14,362 nt of DNA from Halieaceae bacterium UBA3479 (GTDB taxonomy: Bacteria > Pseudomonadota > Gammaproteobacteria > Pseudomonadales > Halieaceae), in the NCBI GenBank assembly GCA_002377985.1, contig DFQW01000154.1, positions 8,073 to 22,434 on the forward strand. Direction: 5' to 3'. Below the pieces are notes generated by a model. That model was not told the DNA's origin. It did not search any database and saw only the letters and a program-made list of their open reading frames with translations. Positions 1-8,210 of this stretch are shown in pieces; the first letter of the stretch is position 1, and each line of letters begins with the position of its first letter. A program made the position numbers and the translations under genes.

Positions 1-2361
1 ATACGCGGCTTGCCTGACCAATGTGTTCTGCGGACCTGTGTTGAGATTTGCCCTGAAGAAAACACGTCGCTAGAGGGCTTTTATCGCTCGCAAAGTGCCT
101 ACTGTACCCAATGTGAGGCCGAGGGTTTTCGCAAGATCACTTTCTATCCGGATCGCCCCGATGTGCTTGCCGTTTACACCGTTACGCTGGAGGCGGACCA
201 ACAAATCTGCCCGGTGTTGTTGAGCAACGGCAACCTGATCTCCGAGGAGGCGGTGGCCGGTGGGCGACATCGAGCCACCTGGCACGACCCGTTCCCCAAG
301 CCTGCACATCTCTTCGCTATGGTGGCGGGGGATCTCAAACCGGTATCCGATGTATTCACGACCTGTTCCGGGAAGCAGGTTGATTTACGAATTTGGGTTG
401 AAGAAAAAGACGTCGGTTACTGCGATTACGCAATGCAGTCTCTGAAGAATGCCATGCGTTGGGATGAGGAGGTCTACGGTCTCGAGTATGACCTCGACCT
501 CTACAATATTGTGGCGGTTGACGATTTCAACATGGGGGCGATGGAAAATAAAAGCCTCAACGTCTTCAACACGTCGTGTGTGCTGGCTCATCCGGACATC
601 ACCACGGATGCGGGTTTTCAGCGCGTGGAGGGCGTGGTTGCCCACGAATATTTTCACAACTACTCGGGCAATCGCGTTACCTGCCGTGACTGGTTTCAAT
701 TGACTCTCAAGGAGGGCTTTACCGTTTTTCGGGATTCCGAGTTCTCCGCGGATCTTAATTCACGCGGCGTTAAACGGGTTGAAGATGTCATATTTCTCCG
801 CACCCACCAATTTGCCGAAGATGCGGGACCGATGGCTCATCCGGTTCGTCCCGATGCGTTTGTTGATATCTCCAACTTTTACACCCTGACGGTGTACGAA
901 AAGGGTGCCGAAGTGGTACGCATGCTGCACACCTTGTTGGGGCACGAGCAGTTTATTGCAGGGGCTAGTTTGTACTTTCAGCGATTTGATGGGCAGGCGG
1001 TAACCTGCGACGACTTTGTCGATTGCATGGCTGAGGTCTCGGGTCGCGATCTGACTCAGTTTCGCCGTTGGTACGAGCAGGCGGGTACGCCAGAGGTTAT
1101 CGCCAGCGGTCAGTTTGACGCCGAGGCCAAGCAATACCATCTGACCCTGAAGCAACTGAACCGACCCACGCCAGGGCAGACTGAAAAGCCGCCGCTGGTG
1201 ATACCGGTGGCCACGGGACTGCTTATTGATGGGAAGCCCACATCGCTGGACAACGGCACGACGCGCATATTGGAGCTTACCGAGCCCGAACAGACATTCA
1301 CCTTTGACAGCGTCACCGCGCGCCCGGTGCCGTCGCTGTTGCGCGGATTTTCTGCGCCCGTTCGGTTGACCATCGATCACTCGGAATCTGACTTGCTGAC
1401 TTTAATGAGCTCGGATGACGATGCGTTTGTTGCCTGGGATGCGGCACAAACCTTACTCGCTCAGGCGATTGAGGCCCTCGACTTAACGCAACCGGCCTCG
1501 AATCTCGACAGCGCGCTACTGGAAGCGGTGACGCGCGTGCTGGCAGGCCCGATGGATGCCGCGATGAAGGCGCTCACCTTGTGCCTGCCTTCGGAGGAAT
1601 ATCTGGCAGACAGAGCGGCACAGCGCGGTTTGGTTGATATGACAGATATCCATTTGCGCAGGCAAGCGGCGAAGCGCCTGCTGGGTCGCTCTCTCGAGGC
1701 ACAGTGGCGGCAAGTGGGGTCTGAGGCCATCGCGGCGAGCCCTTACCGCGCCAGCGCTTCAGACATAGGTCTGCGATCGTTGCGGCATTTGGCGCTGGAC
1801 TACCTGCTGGCGGCGCAAGCCGAGGATCTGGAGACCGCGGAGCACCTGCTGCACAGTGCCGACAATCTCACTGACCGTCTGGCGGCACTACGATGGATCG
1901 TCCAGTACGCGGATGCGGCGCGGCGCGAGCAGGCGCTAGCCGCTTTTTACGATCGCTGGCAGCGGGAGTCACTGATTGTGAATCAGTGGTTTACCGTGCA
2001 GGCGACGAGGCCTGATACCTCCTGTGTGGAGAGTGTTCGCGAGCTACTTAAGCACGGCGCGTTTGATTGGCGAAACCCCAACAAACTGCGCGCGCTGGTG
2101 GGGGCATTTGCTGGCGCCAACCCGGTCGCGTTTCACCGCGCCGACGGCGCGGGTTATCAGCTGCTGGGGGATGTGATTACCCGCATTCAGGGGTCTAACC
2201 CGCAGATCGCAGCGCGCCTGCTGGCGCCGCTGACGCGCTGGCGCCGCTACGCCGTTGGTCAGGAGCTCATGCGAGCCGAGCTCGAGCGCATCGCAGCGAT
2301 AGACCCGCTTCCCAAGGATGTCTTTGAGGTGGTCAGCCGGTCTCTGGCGGCTCCCAACTGA
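1..2361 (+). CDS. pepN: Aminopeptidase N (M1 family), 5'-truncated by window edge
   Basis: This zinc aminopeptidase of the M1 family removes N-terminal residues from peptides in the cytoplasm and acts late in protein turnover. The frame is open from base 1, and the first TTG at 10 is internal, not the start. The substrate-binding GAMEN motif is at 535-549. The zinc site HEYFH is at 643-657, followed 18 residues later by the third zinc ligand Glu (712-714, in LKEG), which gives the complete HExxHx18E signature. The catalytic Tyr lies in TVYEKGAE (Tyr codon 895-897). Comparing these positions with E. coli PepN (GAMEN at 261, HExxH at 297) puts about 82 residues outside the window and gives a full length near 870, as expected. 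The C-terminal helical domain is complete to the TGA at 2359-2361. It converges on batD with 36 bp between the stop codons. No degeneration is visible. Confidence 0.97.
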   Translation: MRGLPDQCVLRTCVEICPEENTSLEGFYRSQSAYCTQCEAEGFRKITFYPDRPDVLAVYTVTLEADQQICPVLLSNGNLISEEAVAGGRHRATWHDPFPKPAHLFAMVAGDLKPVSDVFTTCSGKQVDLRIWVEEKDVGYCDYAMQSLKNAMRWDEEVYGLEYDLDLYNIVAVDDFNMGAMENKSLNVFNTSCVLAHPDITTDAGFQRVEGVVAHEYFHNYSGNRVTCRDWFQLTLKEGFTVFRDSEFSADLNSRGVKRVEDVIFLRTHQFAEDAGPMAHPVRPDAFVDISNFYTLTVYEKGAEVVRMLHTLLGHEQFIAGASLYFQRFDGQAVTCDDFVDCMAEVSGRDLTQFRRWYEQAGTPEVIASGQFDAEAKQYHLTLKQLNRPTPGQTEKPPLVIPVATGLLIDGKPTSLDNGTTRILELTEPEQTFTFDSVTARPVPSLLRGFSAPVRLTIDHSESDLLTLMSSDDDAFVAWDAAQTLLAQAIEALDLTQPASNLDSALLEAVTRVLAGPMDAAMKALTLCLPSEEYLADRAAQRGLVDMTDIHLRRQAAKRLLGRSLEAQWRQVGSEAIAASPYRASASDIGLRSLRHLALDYLLAAQAEDLETAEHLLHSADNLTDRLAALRWIVQYADAARREQALAAFYDRWQRESLIVNQWFTVQATRPDTSCVESVRELLKHGAFDWRNPNKLRALVGAFAGANPVAFHRADGAGYQLLGDVITRIQGSNPQIAARLLAPLTRWRRYAVGQELMRAELERIAAIDPLPKDVFEVVSRSLAAPN

Positions 2362-2397
2362 CAGGCGTTTTGTCTGATCTGGTGGAGTGCCCGCAAT

Positions 2398-4077
2398 TCA
2401 GCCCGTGGGATAAAGCGCCAGTGACGCGCTTTTGACCGATGATTTGTCTCTGGGGGGTGGCTCATCTCGTAATGCTGAGATCAGCGCGTCGGAGGCGGTG
2501 CTCGCGGCGGCTGCGCTGTAGAGGGCCCGATCGAGGTCGTTGAGTATGTCTCTCAGGTGCTCGCTGCTTGCCGCTGCAAGGGCGGACAGAGAAGAAAACC
2601 GTTTACCATGATGCCCAGCTCCCCACTGCAGTACCGCTTGTCTTAGCGCCCCCGGATCCTGCTGCTCCAGCGCCCGTCGGATTTGCACCAAGGCTTGTCT
2701 GACGCCGGGCTCTCTGGCGCCTGCTGCAGGGCCCAATCCGGCCGGTAGGTTTTTAGCGCGTGCGCGGAGAAACAGCCAAAAGAGCAGTCCGGCAGCCAAC
2801 CAACCCGAAACCGCCACACCCCATAGCCAGGCTGGCGTTGCCGCTACGTCGCTGCCGGTGGGCGCGAGAATTGCTGTGTCAGGGAGATTGGGGGTTGCGG
2901 CGGCGGAGCGCACGGTGACGTTGCGAGCGGGTAAAGCCGCAAAACTCAACGTATCGGTCTCGGTATTCCACCACGGAACGCGGATTGCAGGGAGCGTCCA
3001 GTTGCCACCGGCTCTCGCCACGAGGGCTTCGCTCTGTTCACGTCGTCCCTGCAGGCCACGCAGTAATTCAGTTTGATCGATAGCCTCCTGATCGGGATAA
3101 AACCGGAGCTCCGGGATCTCCGGTGCGCCTTGCAAGCTGCTGAGCGGGGGTAGTTGGCTACCCTGAAGACCGTCAGCGACCACCGTTAGGGTTCGAGTGG
3201 TGGAATCTCCAACAGACAGTCCGTCGGGTTCGACGGACCAATTTTCCTCAAGCTTTAGGCTTCTCGCCGGTAGCCATACCTCTCCGGGGAAGCTGTCGGG
3301 TACCGACTTGACTTCGACGTCGATCGGTTCTGATGCCAGCCGCAGGCGTCGACCCAGCCGCGCCCCCAACAGGGATCTGCCGGGCTGCACCTCCCTCGCG
3401 GTAAAGCCAATGGCCGGTACTTTGAGTGCGCCGCTTTTTTGAGGGTACACGGCATATCGCAGCTCGGTGACCAGCCATGTGCGATTTCCCAGGCGTCTTT
3501 GAAATGACCTGCGTTCCAAGGGTTCGACTACAGCATCAGGGATGTCAAATGCAGAAATCTCTCCGCCATCGAGGTTGATGGCTTGTTGCAATGTCACCGT
3601 CAGCATCAGTTCTGCCTGAACATAAACGGCGGGTTGATCTACGCTGGCTTCAAACAGCACCAATGCGTCGCCGGCCGCGATCACGGGTTCCGGGTTTACC
3701 CTGATTGATAAAGGCGTTGTCTGTCGTCCGCCCGAGCTGAGGGACGGAATACCCAGTGTCCCCTCGCGCAGTGGGGCGAGTTCCATTTCCAACGTGCGGG
3801 TGACCTGATTCTGACCATTGATAAAGCGCGCATTGGTCGCGCTGGAGCGGGAGAGAATCTCCCAATCTCGATTGAGTGGCGTCAGGTCGATTTCCGCTGG
3901 CTGCTCGCCTGCATCGCCGCTTAATGTCAGTCGCAGCGTTTCTCCGAGAGCAATTTCTCGCCGATCAACCGATGCGGTGAGTTCGGCCATCACTGGCAGA
4001 GACAGGGAAAAGAGCAGCAGTAGCCCGTAGCGCACTGAGCCAAGCACCGACCGGTTTTTACCAGCGAATCGAATCAT
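2398..4077 (-). CDS. batD: BatD-family membrane protein (last gene of MoxR/Bat operon)
   Basis: BatD is an envelope protein of the MoxR/Bat system. Family members are exported and membrane-anchored; their biochemical role is unknown, and they are thought to work with the VWA proteins BatA and BatB. The 559-residue product starts with a signal peptide: basic residues, a hydrophobic stretch at about 17-30, and a likely cleavage after VMA at 31. A long beta-rich extracytoplasmic region with Ig-like repeats follows. There is one transmembrane helix at about 417-437 (WLWGVAVSGW start) and a cytoplasmic helical tail of about 118 residues. The ATG at 4077 lies inside the last codons of batB (20 bp overlap) and has a good GAGGAA Shine-Dalgarno 4-9 bases upstream, so the start is well supported. 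It ends 36 bp from the convergent pepN stop. No clear intrinsic terminator is visible there. Confidence 0.9.
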   Translation of the reverse strand: MIRFAGKNRSVLGSVRYGLLLLFSLSLPVMAELTASVDRREIALGETLRLTLSGDAGEQPAEIDLTPLNRDWEILSRSSATNARFINGQNQVTRTLEMELAPLREGTLGIPSLSSGGRQTTPLSIRVNPEPVIAAGDALVLFEASVDQPAVYVQAELMLTVTLQQAINLDGGEISAFDIPDAVVEPLERRSFQRRLGNRTWLVTELRYAVYPQKSGALKVPAIGFTAREVQPGRSLLGARLGRRLRLASEPIDVEVKSVPDSFPGEVWLPARSLKLEENWSVEPDGLSVGDSTTRTLTVVADGLQGSQLPPLSSLQGAPEIPELRFYPDQEAIDQTELLRGLQGRREQSEALVARAGGNWTLPAIRVPWWNTETDTLSFAALPARNVTVRSAAATPNLPDTAILAPTGSDVAATPAWLWGVAVSGWLAAGLLFWLFLRARAKNLPAGLGPAAGAREPGVRQALVQIRRALEQQDPGALRQAVLQWGAGHHGKRFSSLSALAAASSEHLRDILNDLDRALYSAAAASTASDALISALRDEPPPRDKSSVKSASLALYPTG

Positions 4078-5845
4078 CGGGTTCCTCGCCCTCTCTCAGA
4101 CGCTGCATGGTTTGATAGCGAAACTTGCGGCGCAAAAGTCCACCGGGGTCATCGGGAACACGACGCAGCCACTGTTCCAGCGCCTGTTGTTCCTCCAGAG
4201 CCTCGTCAAACTTGGCCATCTGTTCCTCGGTGGCTGCATCAAGCGCCTCCTGATCTCGTTCTGCCGCGTCAGCGAGCGTGGAGTCCTGCTCACGCTGCTC
4301 GTCAGCGGGTTGTTCCTCCTCGCTACTGGATTGGTTCTCCGTATCCTCTCCGGGCTCCTGATCTGATCCCTGCGTGTCAGATGACTCGGATTGTTCCTGC
4401 TTGTCATTCTCAGACTCACTGTCACGCTGTGACGAATCATCCTCCTGGTTCTGTTCCTCACCCTCTTGATCCTGTGGCTCTTGCTCCTGCTGGTCCAGCA
4501 GTGACTGAATAAAGTCCCTGTTGGCGATCGCGTCCTCAGCATCTGGCAGCGCCGCCAGGCTTTTTTCATAGGCGTTCAGGGCGCCTCTCAGGTCTCCCTG
4601 CAAGGCCAAGGCATTGCCCAGATTATAAAAGCTGTTGGCGGTCTGCTCTCCCGCAAAGCTCCGTGCGGCCTGATCATACGTGCCGGCTTCGTAGGCGGCG
4701 ACGCCGCGCCACGCCGGATCGCGAAAGGTTGCGGCGGCATCTGCTGCCTGCCCATTGGCAAGTTGCTGCGCACCCTGCTGATCCGGGGTCAGCCAGAGGT
4801 CCCGCCACTCAGCCGCCTGTGGAGGTGGAGAGTGGAACACCAGCAGCAAGGCAATACTCGCCACCGCGCCTTTGCGAAAGGCGGGCAGCAGTAGCAGAGC
4901 CACCAGCGCGGCCAGCCAGTGTCCTTGATCCTGCCACGCGTCGGTTTGCCTATCGAGATCGAGCTCGCCCGCGGTGGCCAGAAGATCCCGCCGGGTTAGT
5001 GCTTCGATATCTGATTCGTCCAGCGTGATGTCCTTGTAGACAGCATTCACGTCTGCCGCAATAGCACTGATTGCCGCGCGATCCAGAGTGGGGATCACAA
5101 TCTCACCGGCATCGTCCTTCAGGAATCCGCCATTCGGAAGGGGGATCGGCGCGCCGGAGGGGGTGCCAATGGCCAAAATAGAGAGTGAGGCGCCGCTGTT
5201 TTCCAGTGAGGTATTTACCGTGTTGCTGTCAAAGCCCGGCAGACCGTCGGTCATCAGCAAAATCTGGCCGCCCTGAGCGCCTGCGGTGATGAGTAACTCC
5301 GCGGCCATGTCTATCGCGCTGGTGGCATTGGCACCAGGGAGCGGCATCATGGTAGGCGATAGTGCGGGCATCAGGTTTGCGATCGTCCGTGTGTCGTCCG
5401 TAAGCGGGGTAACTACATGAGCGTCGCCTGCGAAAACGACCAGGCCCGTGACGCCTTCTTTTCGTGTAGCAAGTAGATCCAGCACTTTCTGTCGCGCCCG
5501 CTGCGCACGGCTCGGTTGAACATCGGCCGCCAACATCGATGCGCTCATGTCGAGCACAATCACCAGCGCGTCCGCCCGCTTGATGACGGGAAGCTCTACT
5601 CGCTGCAAGCTGGGTCCTGTCGCCGCCAGAATCGCAAGGCTCAGCAGCAGCATTGGAACCCATACGCCAGCGCGTCTTTTACCCCGGCTTTGATCAGGGA
5701 GCAGATAGGGCAGCAGATCCGCATCAATGACACGACTCCAATCACCCTGGTTCGCGCGCCGGTACCACAGGGCAAGCGCAACCACAGGGCAAATAGCGAA
5801 GACCCACAGCAACTCCGGACGCAACAGATGAAAGCCGTCAACCAT
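4058..5845 (-). CDS. batB: BatB-BatC type protein: VWA domain fused to TPR and acidic tail
   Basis: This is a membrane-anchored von Willebrand factor A protein of the Bat system with a BatC-like TPR region on the same chain (595 residues). Hydrophobic segments lie at about 12-27 and 61-76. The VWA domain follows, with an intact metal-ion adhesion site: DMSAS at 99-103, Thr/Ser in NATSAID at 174-176, and TDG at 199-201. Two hydrophobic segments at about 309-321 and 327-337 return to the membrane. A region resembling tetratricopeptide repeats spans about 352-445 (SFYNLGNALALQGD is typical). Next comes a Glu/Gln/Asp/Ser-rich stretch at about 451-530, then a helical C-terminus. The ATG at 5845 overlaps the batA stop by 8 bp and has GAGG 7 bases upstream. 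VWA-TPR fusion is common in proteobacterial Bat operons, whereas Bacteroidetes keep BatB and BatC separate. The ligand is unknown. Confidence 0.92.
   Translation of the reverse strand: MVDGFHLLRPELLWVFAICPVVALALWYRRANQGDWSRVIDADLLPYLLPDQSRGKRRAGVWVPMLLLSLAILAATGPSLQRVELPVIKRADALVIVLDMSASMLAADVQPSRAQRARQKVLDLLATRKEGVTGLVVFAGDAHVVTPLTDDTRTIANLMPALSPTMMPLPGANATSAIDMAAELLITAGAQGGQILLMTDGLPGFDSNTVNTSLENSGASLSILAIGTPSGAPIPLPNGGFLKDDAGEIVIPTLDRAAISAIAADVNAVYKDITLDESDIEALTRRDLLATAGELDLDRQTDAWQDQGHWLAALVALLLLPAFRKGAVASIALLLVFHSPPPQAAEWRDLWLTPDQQGAQQLANGQAADAAATFRDPAWRGVAAYEAGTYDQAARSFAGEQTANSFYNLGNALALQGDLRGALNAYEKSLAALPDAEDAIANRDFIQSLLDQQEQEPQDQEGEEQNQEDDSSQRDSESENDKQEQSESSDTQGSDQEPGEDTENQSSSEEEQPADEQREQDSTLADAAERDQEALDAATEEQMAKFDEALEEQQALEQWLRRVPDDPGGLLRRKFRYQTMQRLREGEEPDDSIRW
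4256..4495 (-). repeat. Low-complexity acidic/Gln/Ser tract within batB
   Basis: This segment encodes about residues 451-530 of the BatB-type protein. It is almost entirely Glu, Gln, Asp, Ser and Asn, with hardly any hydrophobic residue, and it is built from irregular GAG/CAG/GAT/TCA-type codons. No exact tandem unit is seen. It is expected to be disordered, linking the TPR region to the conserved C-terminal helix. Such acidic tails are usual in this protein class but vary strongly in length. Confidence 0.75.
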
Positions 5846-6824
5846 AGCGCGGCCTCGCTCTGAACACCTTGAGCCAATGACTGCGCAGTACCGCCAGCAG
5901 GGTCGCCAGCGTCAGAGCAGCCAGCAGGGGTATCCAGCTCAGCGCACGTCGGGGTCGGAATGTGCTGGCTTCCTGCTCGACTGGCTCGAGCTCATCGAGG
6001 AGTGCATAGACGGCCTCAAGCTCCGCGGGTGAGGTTGCGCGGAAATAGCGGCCACCCGTGGATTCCGCTACCGCATTGAGCATGGCTTCGTCGACTTCTG
6101 CACGCCCGTTACCGGATCGCCCTAGGTTCCTGCTGATACCGATGGTGTAAATTTTGACGTCCAGCTGTGCGGCGAGCGCTGCCGCCTCCATGGGATCCAC
6201 CGTGCTCGCAGTGTCCTGACCATCGGTCAGCAATATAAAGATTCTCGACGCCGCCGGTCGCTCCCGAAGACGCTTGATGGCGAGTCCCAGCGCGTCGCCA
6301 ATTGCTGTATCTTCGCCGGCAAAGCCCAGCTGGGCCTCTTCTATGAACTGCGTTACCGTCGCCAAATCAAAAGTAAGGGGCGCCTGCAGGTAGGCGCGTG
6401 TCCCAAACAGAATCAGACCGACGCGATCTCCTTTTCGACGCTGCGTGAAGTCTGCAGCGATAGCCTTGACGGCGGTGATTCGGGATACCAATCGACTTCC
6501 TACCTGCATATCCTCAATTTGCATACTGCCCGAGAGATCGAGCCCCAACATCAGGTCTCGGCCGGTGTTGGGTAATTCGATCGGCTCGCCAATCCACTGC
6601 GGACGCGCGGTCGCCGCGACGAGCATCATCCAGGCTAGCCACAATAGCCACCAGTAACCGCGACTCGACTGAACACCTCGTCCGGCGCCTGACAAGTTTC
6701 TCCATCTCGCGGCGAAGGGCGCGCGCACAGCAGAAGACTGCAGTGATTCTCCGCGGCTGAAAAAATGAATCAGCAGCGGTAGCGGCGCGCACAAAAAAAC
6801 CCAGGGCCAAACCCACTCAAGCAT
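5838..6824 (-). CDS. batA: BatA-type VWA membrane protein
   Basis: This VWA-domain protein of the MoxR/Bat system (328 residues) is probably held in the inner membrane. Its N-terminus WVWPWVFLCAPLPLLIHFF has the characteristic BatA first helix (about 4-22), with a second hydrophobic segment at about 57-72. The VWA domain carries a complete metal site: DLSGS at 96-100, Thr in EDTAIGD at 173, and TDG at 200-202. A final helix lies at about 294-315. VWA metal sites bind a protein partner through a divalent cation; in this system the partner is probably another Bat protein or a MoxR client. The ATG at 6824 overlaps the upstream stop by 8 bp, and GAGG sits 6 bases before it. It is distinguished from BatB by the short chain and the lack of TPRs. 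Confidence 0.92.
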   Translation of the reverse strand: MLEWVWPWVFLCAPLPLLIHFFSRGESLQSSAVRAPFAARWRNLSGAGRGVQSSRGYWWLLWLAWMMLVAATARPQWIGEPIELPNTGRDLMLGLDLSGSMQIEDMQVGSRLVSRITAVKAIAADFTQRRKGDRVGLILFGTRAYLQAPLTFDLATVTQFIEEAQLGFAGEDTAIGDALGLAIKRLRERPAASRIFILLTDGQDTASTVDPMEAAALAAQLDVKIYTIGISRNLGRSGNGRAEVDEAMLNAVAESTGGRYFRATSPAELEAVYALLDELEPVEQEASTFRPRRALSWIPLLAALTLATLLAVLRSHWLKVFRARPRYG

Positions 6825-7272
6825 GAGTGACCTCGTGGCGTTTCAGCCAGCATTCTGCGGCACCAAATAGGGCTTCACTGATCGACGGTGGATGGGGTTG
6901 GTACAGTGTTTCGAGATCGCGTAATTGATCTATGCCGAGTTGCGGACAGGTGCGGCAGAGAAATTCCAGCCACATTGGGCCGTGCAACGCCGCCACAGGT
7001 TGCTGGGGATAGGCGCGTAATGCAGCAGCCTTGAGTAATCGATTGAGCGCATCGACGCCGCCCTGATTTTCGCGCAATAGCTGCAGCTCGGTGAGTGCCA
7101 GACGTCGATATTGCCGGGCGGTCCGCCGTCGCCAGTACCATCGCGAGGTGAGGGCGATTGCGATGATCAAGATCGCCAGTAGGGCCCACCAACCGGGTGC
7201 GACCGGCCACCAGCCTATCTCCGGCGGCGCTCTCAGAGGCGCCAGCTGTGCCAGCATCATCTCGGGATTCAT
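6817..7272 (-). CDS. DUF4381 family membrane protein
   Basis: A small protein (151 residues) between the DUF58 and BatA genes, in the usual position of DUF4381 in gammaproteobacterial MoxR/Bat operons. The N-terminal segment PPEIGWWPVAPGWW, just before the helix, is the family hallmark. One transmembrane helix follows at about 27-43, then a basic stop-transfer patch (RWYWRRR) and a cytoplasmic helical domain of about 100 residues. No catalytic motif is seen and the molecular function is unknown. Its position suggests a membrane adaptor for the VWA proteins (inference). The ATG overlaps the DUF58 stop as ATGA (4 bp), typical of translational coupling. Confidence 0.88.
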   Translation of the reverse strand: MNPEMMLAQLAPLRAPPEIGWWPVAPGWWALLAILIIAIALTSRWYWRRRTARQYRRLALTELQLLRENQGGVDALNRLLKAAALRAYPQQPVAALHGPMWLEFLCRTCPQLGIDQLRDLETLYQPHPPSISEALFGAAECWLKRHEVTHA

Positions 7273-8210
7273 CTTGCCGGGAACACCGTGAGGAGGCGTT
7301 TTAGGGGGTCGTCGTCGGTTCGCAGAGTCAGGAGAGGAATGCGCAATTCCCTCAGTCGTCTCGATATCAGTGTCTGATGGGACCGATAATCCGCGGCGTA
7401 GGACTCCCTGATGCCCGAAATACCCGTATCCAGTTGAGAGTGAGTGTTTCCGTCCGTGACCGCGTAATAGCCTGCCCGAGGTAACTCAGCCTCCAGCGCG
7501 TCCGCGACCGAGATGCCGACAATTTGCGTCTTGCGAGCGAGACGTCTGAGCGGGGCCAGATGGTCAGCGTCCAACAGGTCGTGAAAATCACTGATAAGAA
7601 ACAGCCTGGTGCCGGGACGGGTGATACGCTCGAGTTGCTCTATCAGGTTGGCAATCGAGTGGGACGGAGCGGCAGTGTCCGGGTGCGGCGTGCCCTCGCG
7701 AACCAAGTCTCGAATGACATTGAGTACCGCATGCTGACTTCGCCGCGGACGGGTATCCGATATGCCTGTGGCACCCAGTATGGCACCGCCCACGCGCTCT
7801 CCGGCCTGCAGACCAGACCAGAGCGCGAGGCAACCGATATGGGCCGCCATTACCGACTTGAAACAGCGCCGAGAGCCAAACTTCATGGTTGGGCGTTGAT
7901 CGAACGCGACCAGAATGGGTTGCTCTCTATCTTCGTGGAAGAGCTTGGTATGCGGTGTGCCGGAGCGCGCTGTGACACGCCAGTCGATGGCGCGCACGTC
8001 GTCACCGGCTGCATAGGCCCGTACCTCGTCAAATTCCACGCCGCGACCTCGTTGACGGGCTCGCCTCATGCCGGCCAAATTGGCCAGTGCCCGGGTTTGT
8101 CCCGTGACATCAACAAAGCGGGCAACGAACCGGGCGGCAATCAGTGCCTCAGCGCGCACGACGGCCCCTCGAGGATCGCTCGCCGCGAGCTGGGAATGTA
8201 AATCAGGCAA
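7269..8210 (-). CDS. DUF58 family protein (degenerate VWA), MoxR partner
   Basis: A soluble DUF58 protein of 313 residues. The family signature is clear at about 56-104: GRGVEFDEVRAYAAGDDVR, then IDWRVTARSG, then a strand ending in LVAFDQRPTM. The fold is VWA-like, but where BatA and BatB have DxSxS this protein has DQRPT (104-108). The metal site is therefore probably non-functional, as in other DUF58 proteins I recall. The start is a TTG at 8210. An in-frame TGA lies six codons upstream and the next ATG is far inside the conserved region, so TTG is the best choice. It overlaps the moxR stop by 8 bp, and its own Shine-Dalgarno is weak, so translation probably depends on ribosomes finishing moxR. 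DUF58 proteins nearly always sit beside moxR and are thought to be its partner. Confidence 0.9.
   Translation of the reverse strand: MPDLHSQLAASDPRGAVVRAEALIAARFVARFVDVTGQTRALANLAGMRRARQRGRGVEFDEVRAYAAGDDVRAIDWRVTARSGTPHTKLFHEDREQPILVAFDQRPTMKFGSRRCFKSVMAAHIGCLALWSGLQAGERVGGAILGATGISDTRPRRSQHAVLNVIRDLVREGTPHPDTAAPSHSIANLIEQLERITRPGTRLFLISDFHDLLDADHLAPLRRLARKTQIVGISVADALEAELPRAGYYAVTDGNTHSQLDTGISGIRESYAADYRSHQTLISRRLRELRIPLLTLRTDDDPLKRLLTVFPAR

Noticed and set aside
760..1380. A 206-residue - strand ORF opposite pepN.
   Set aside because: It lies wholly inside the conserved M1 peptidase coding region and has no family resemblance.
2362..2397. Possible bidirectional terminator between the convergent pepN and batD stops.
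   Set aside because: Only a weak 4-bp stem (GACA/TGTC) is visible, with no U-tract in either direction.
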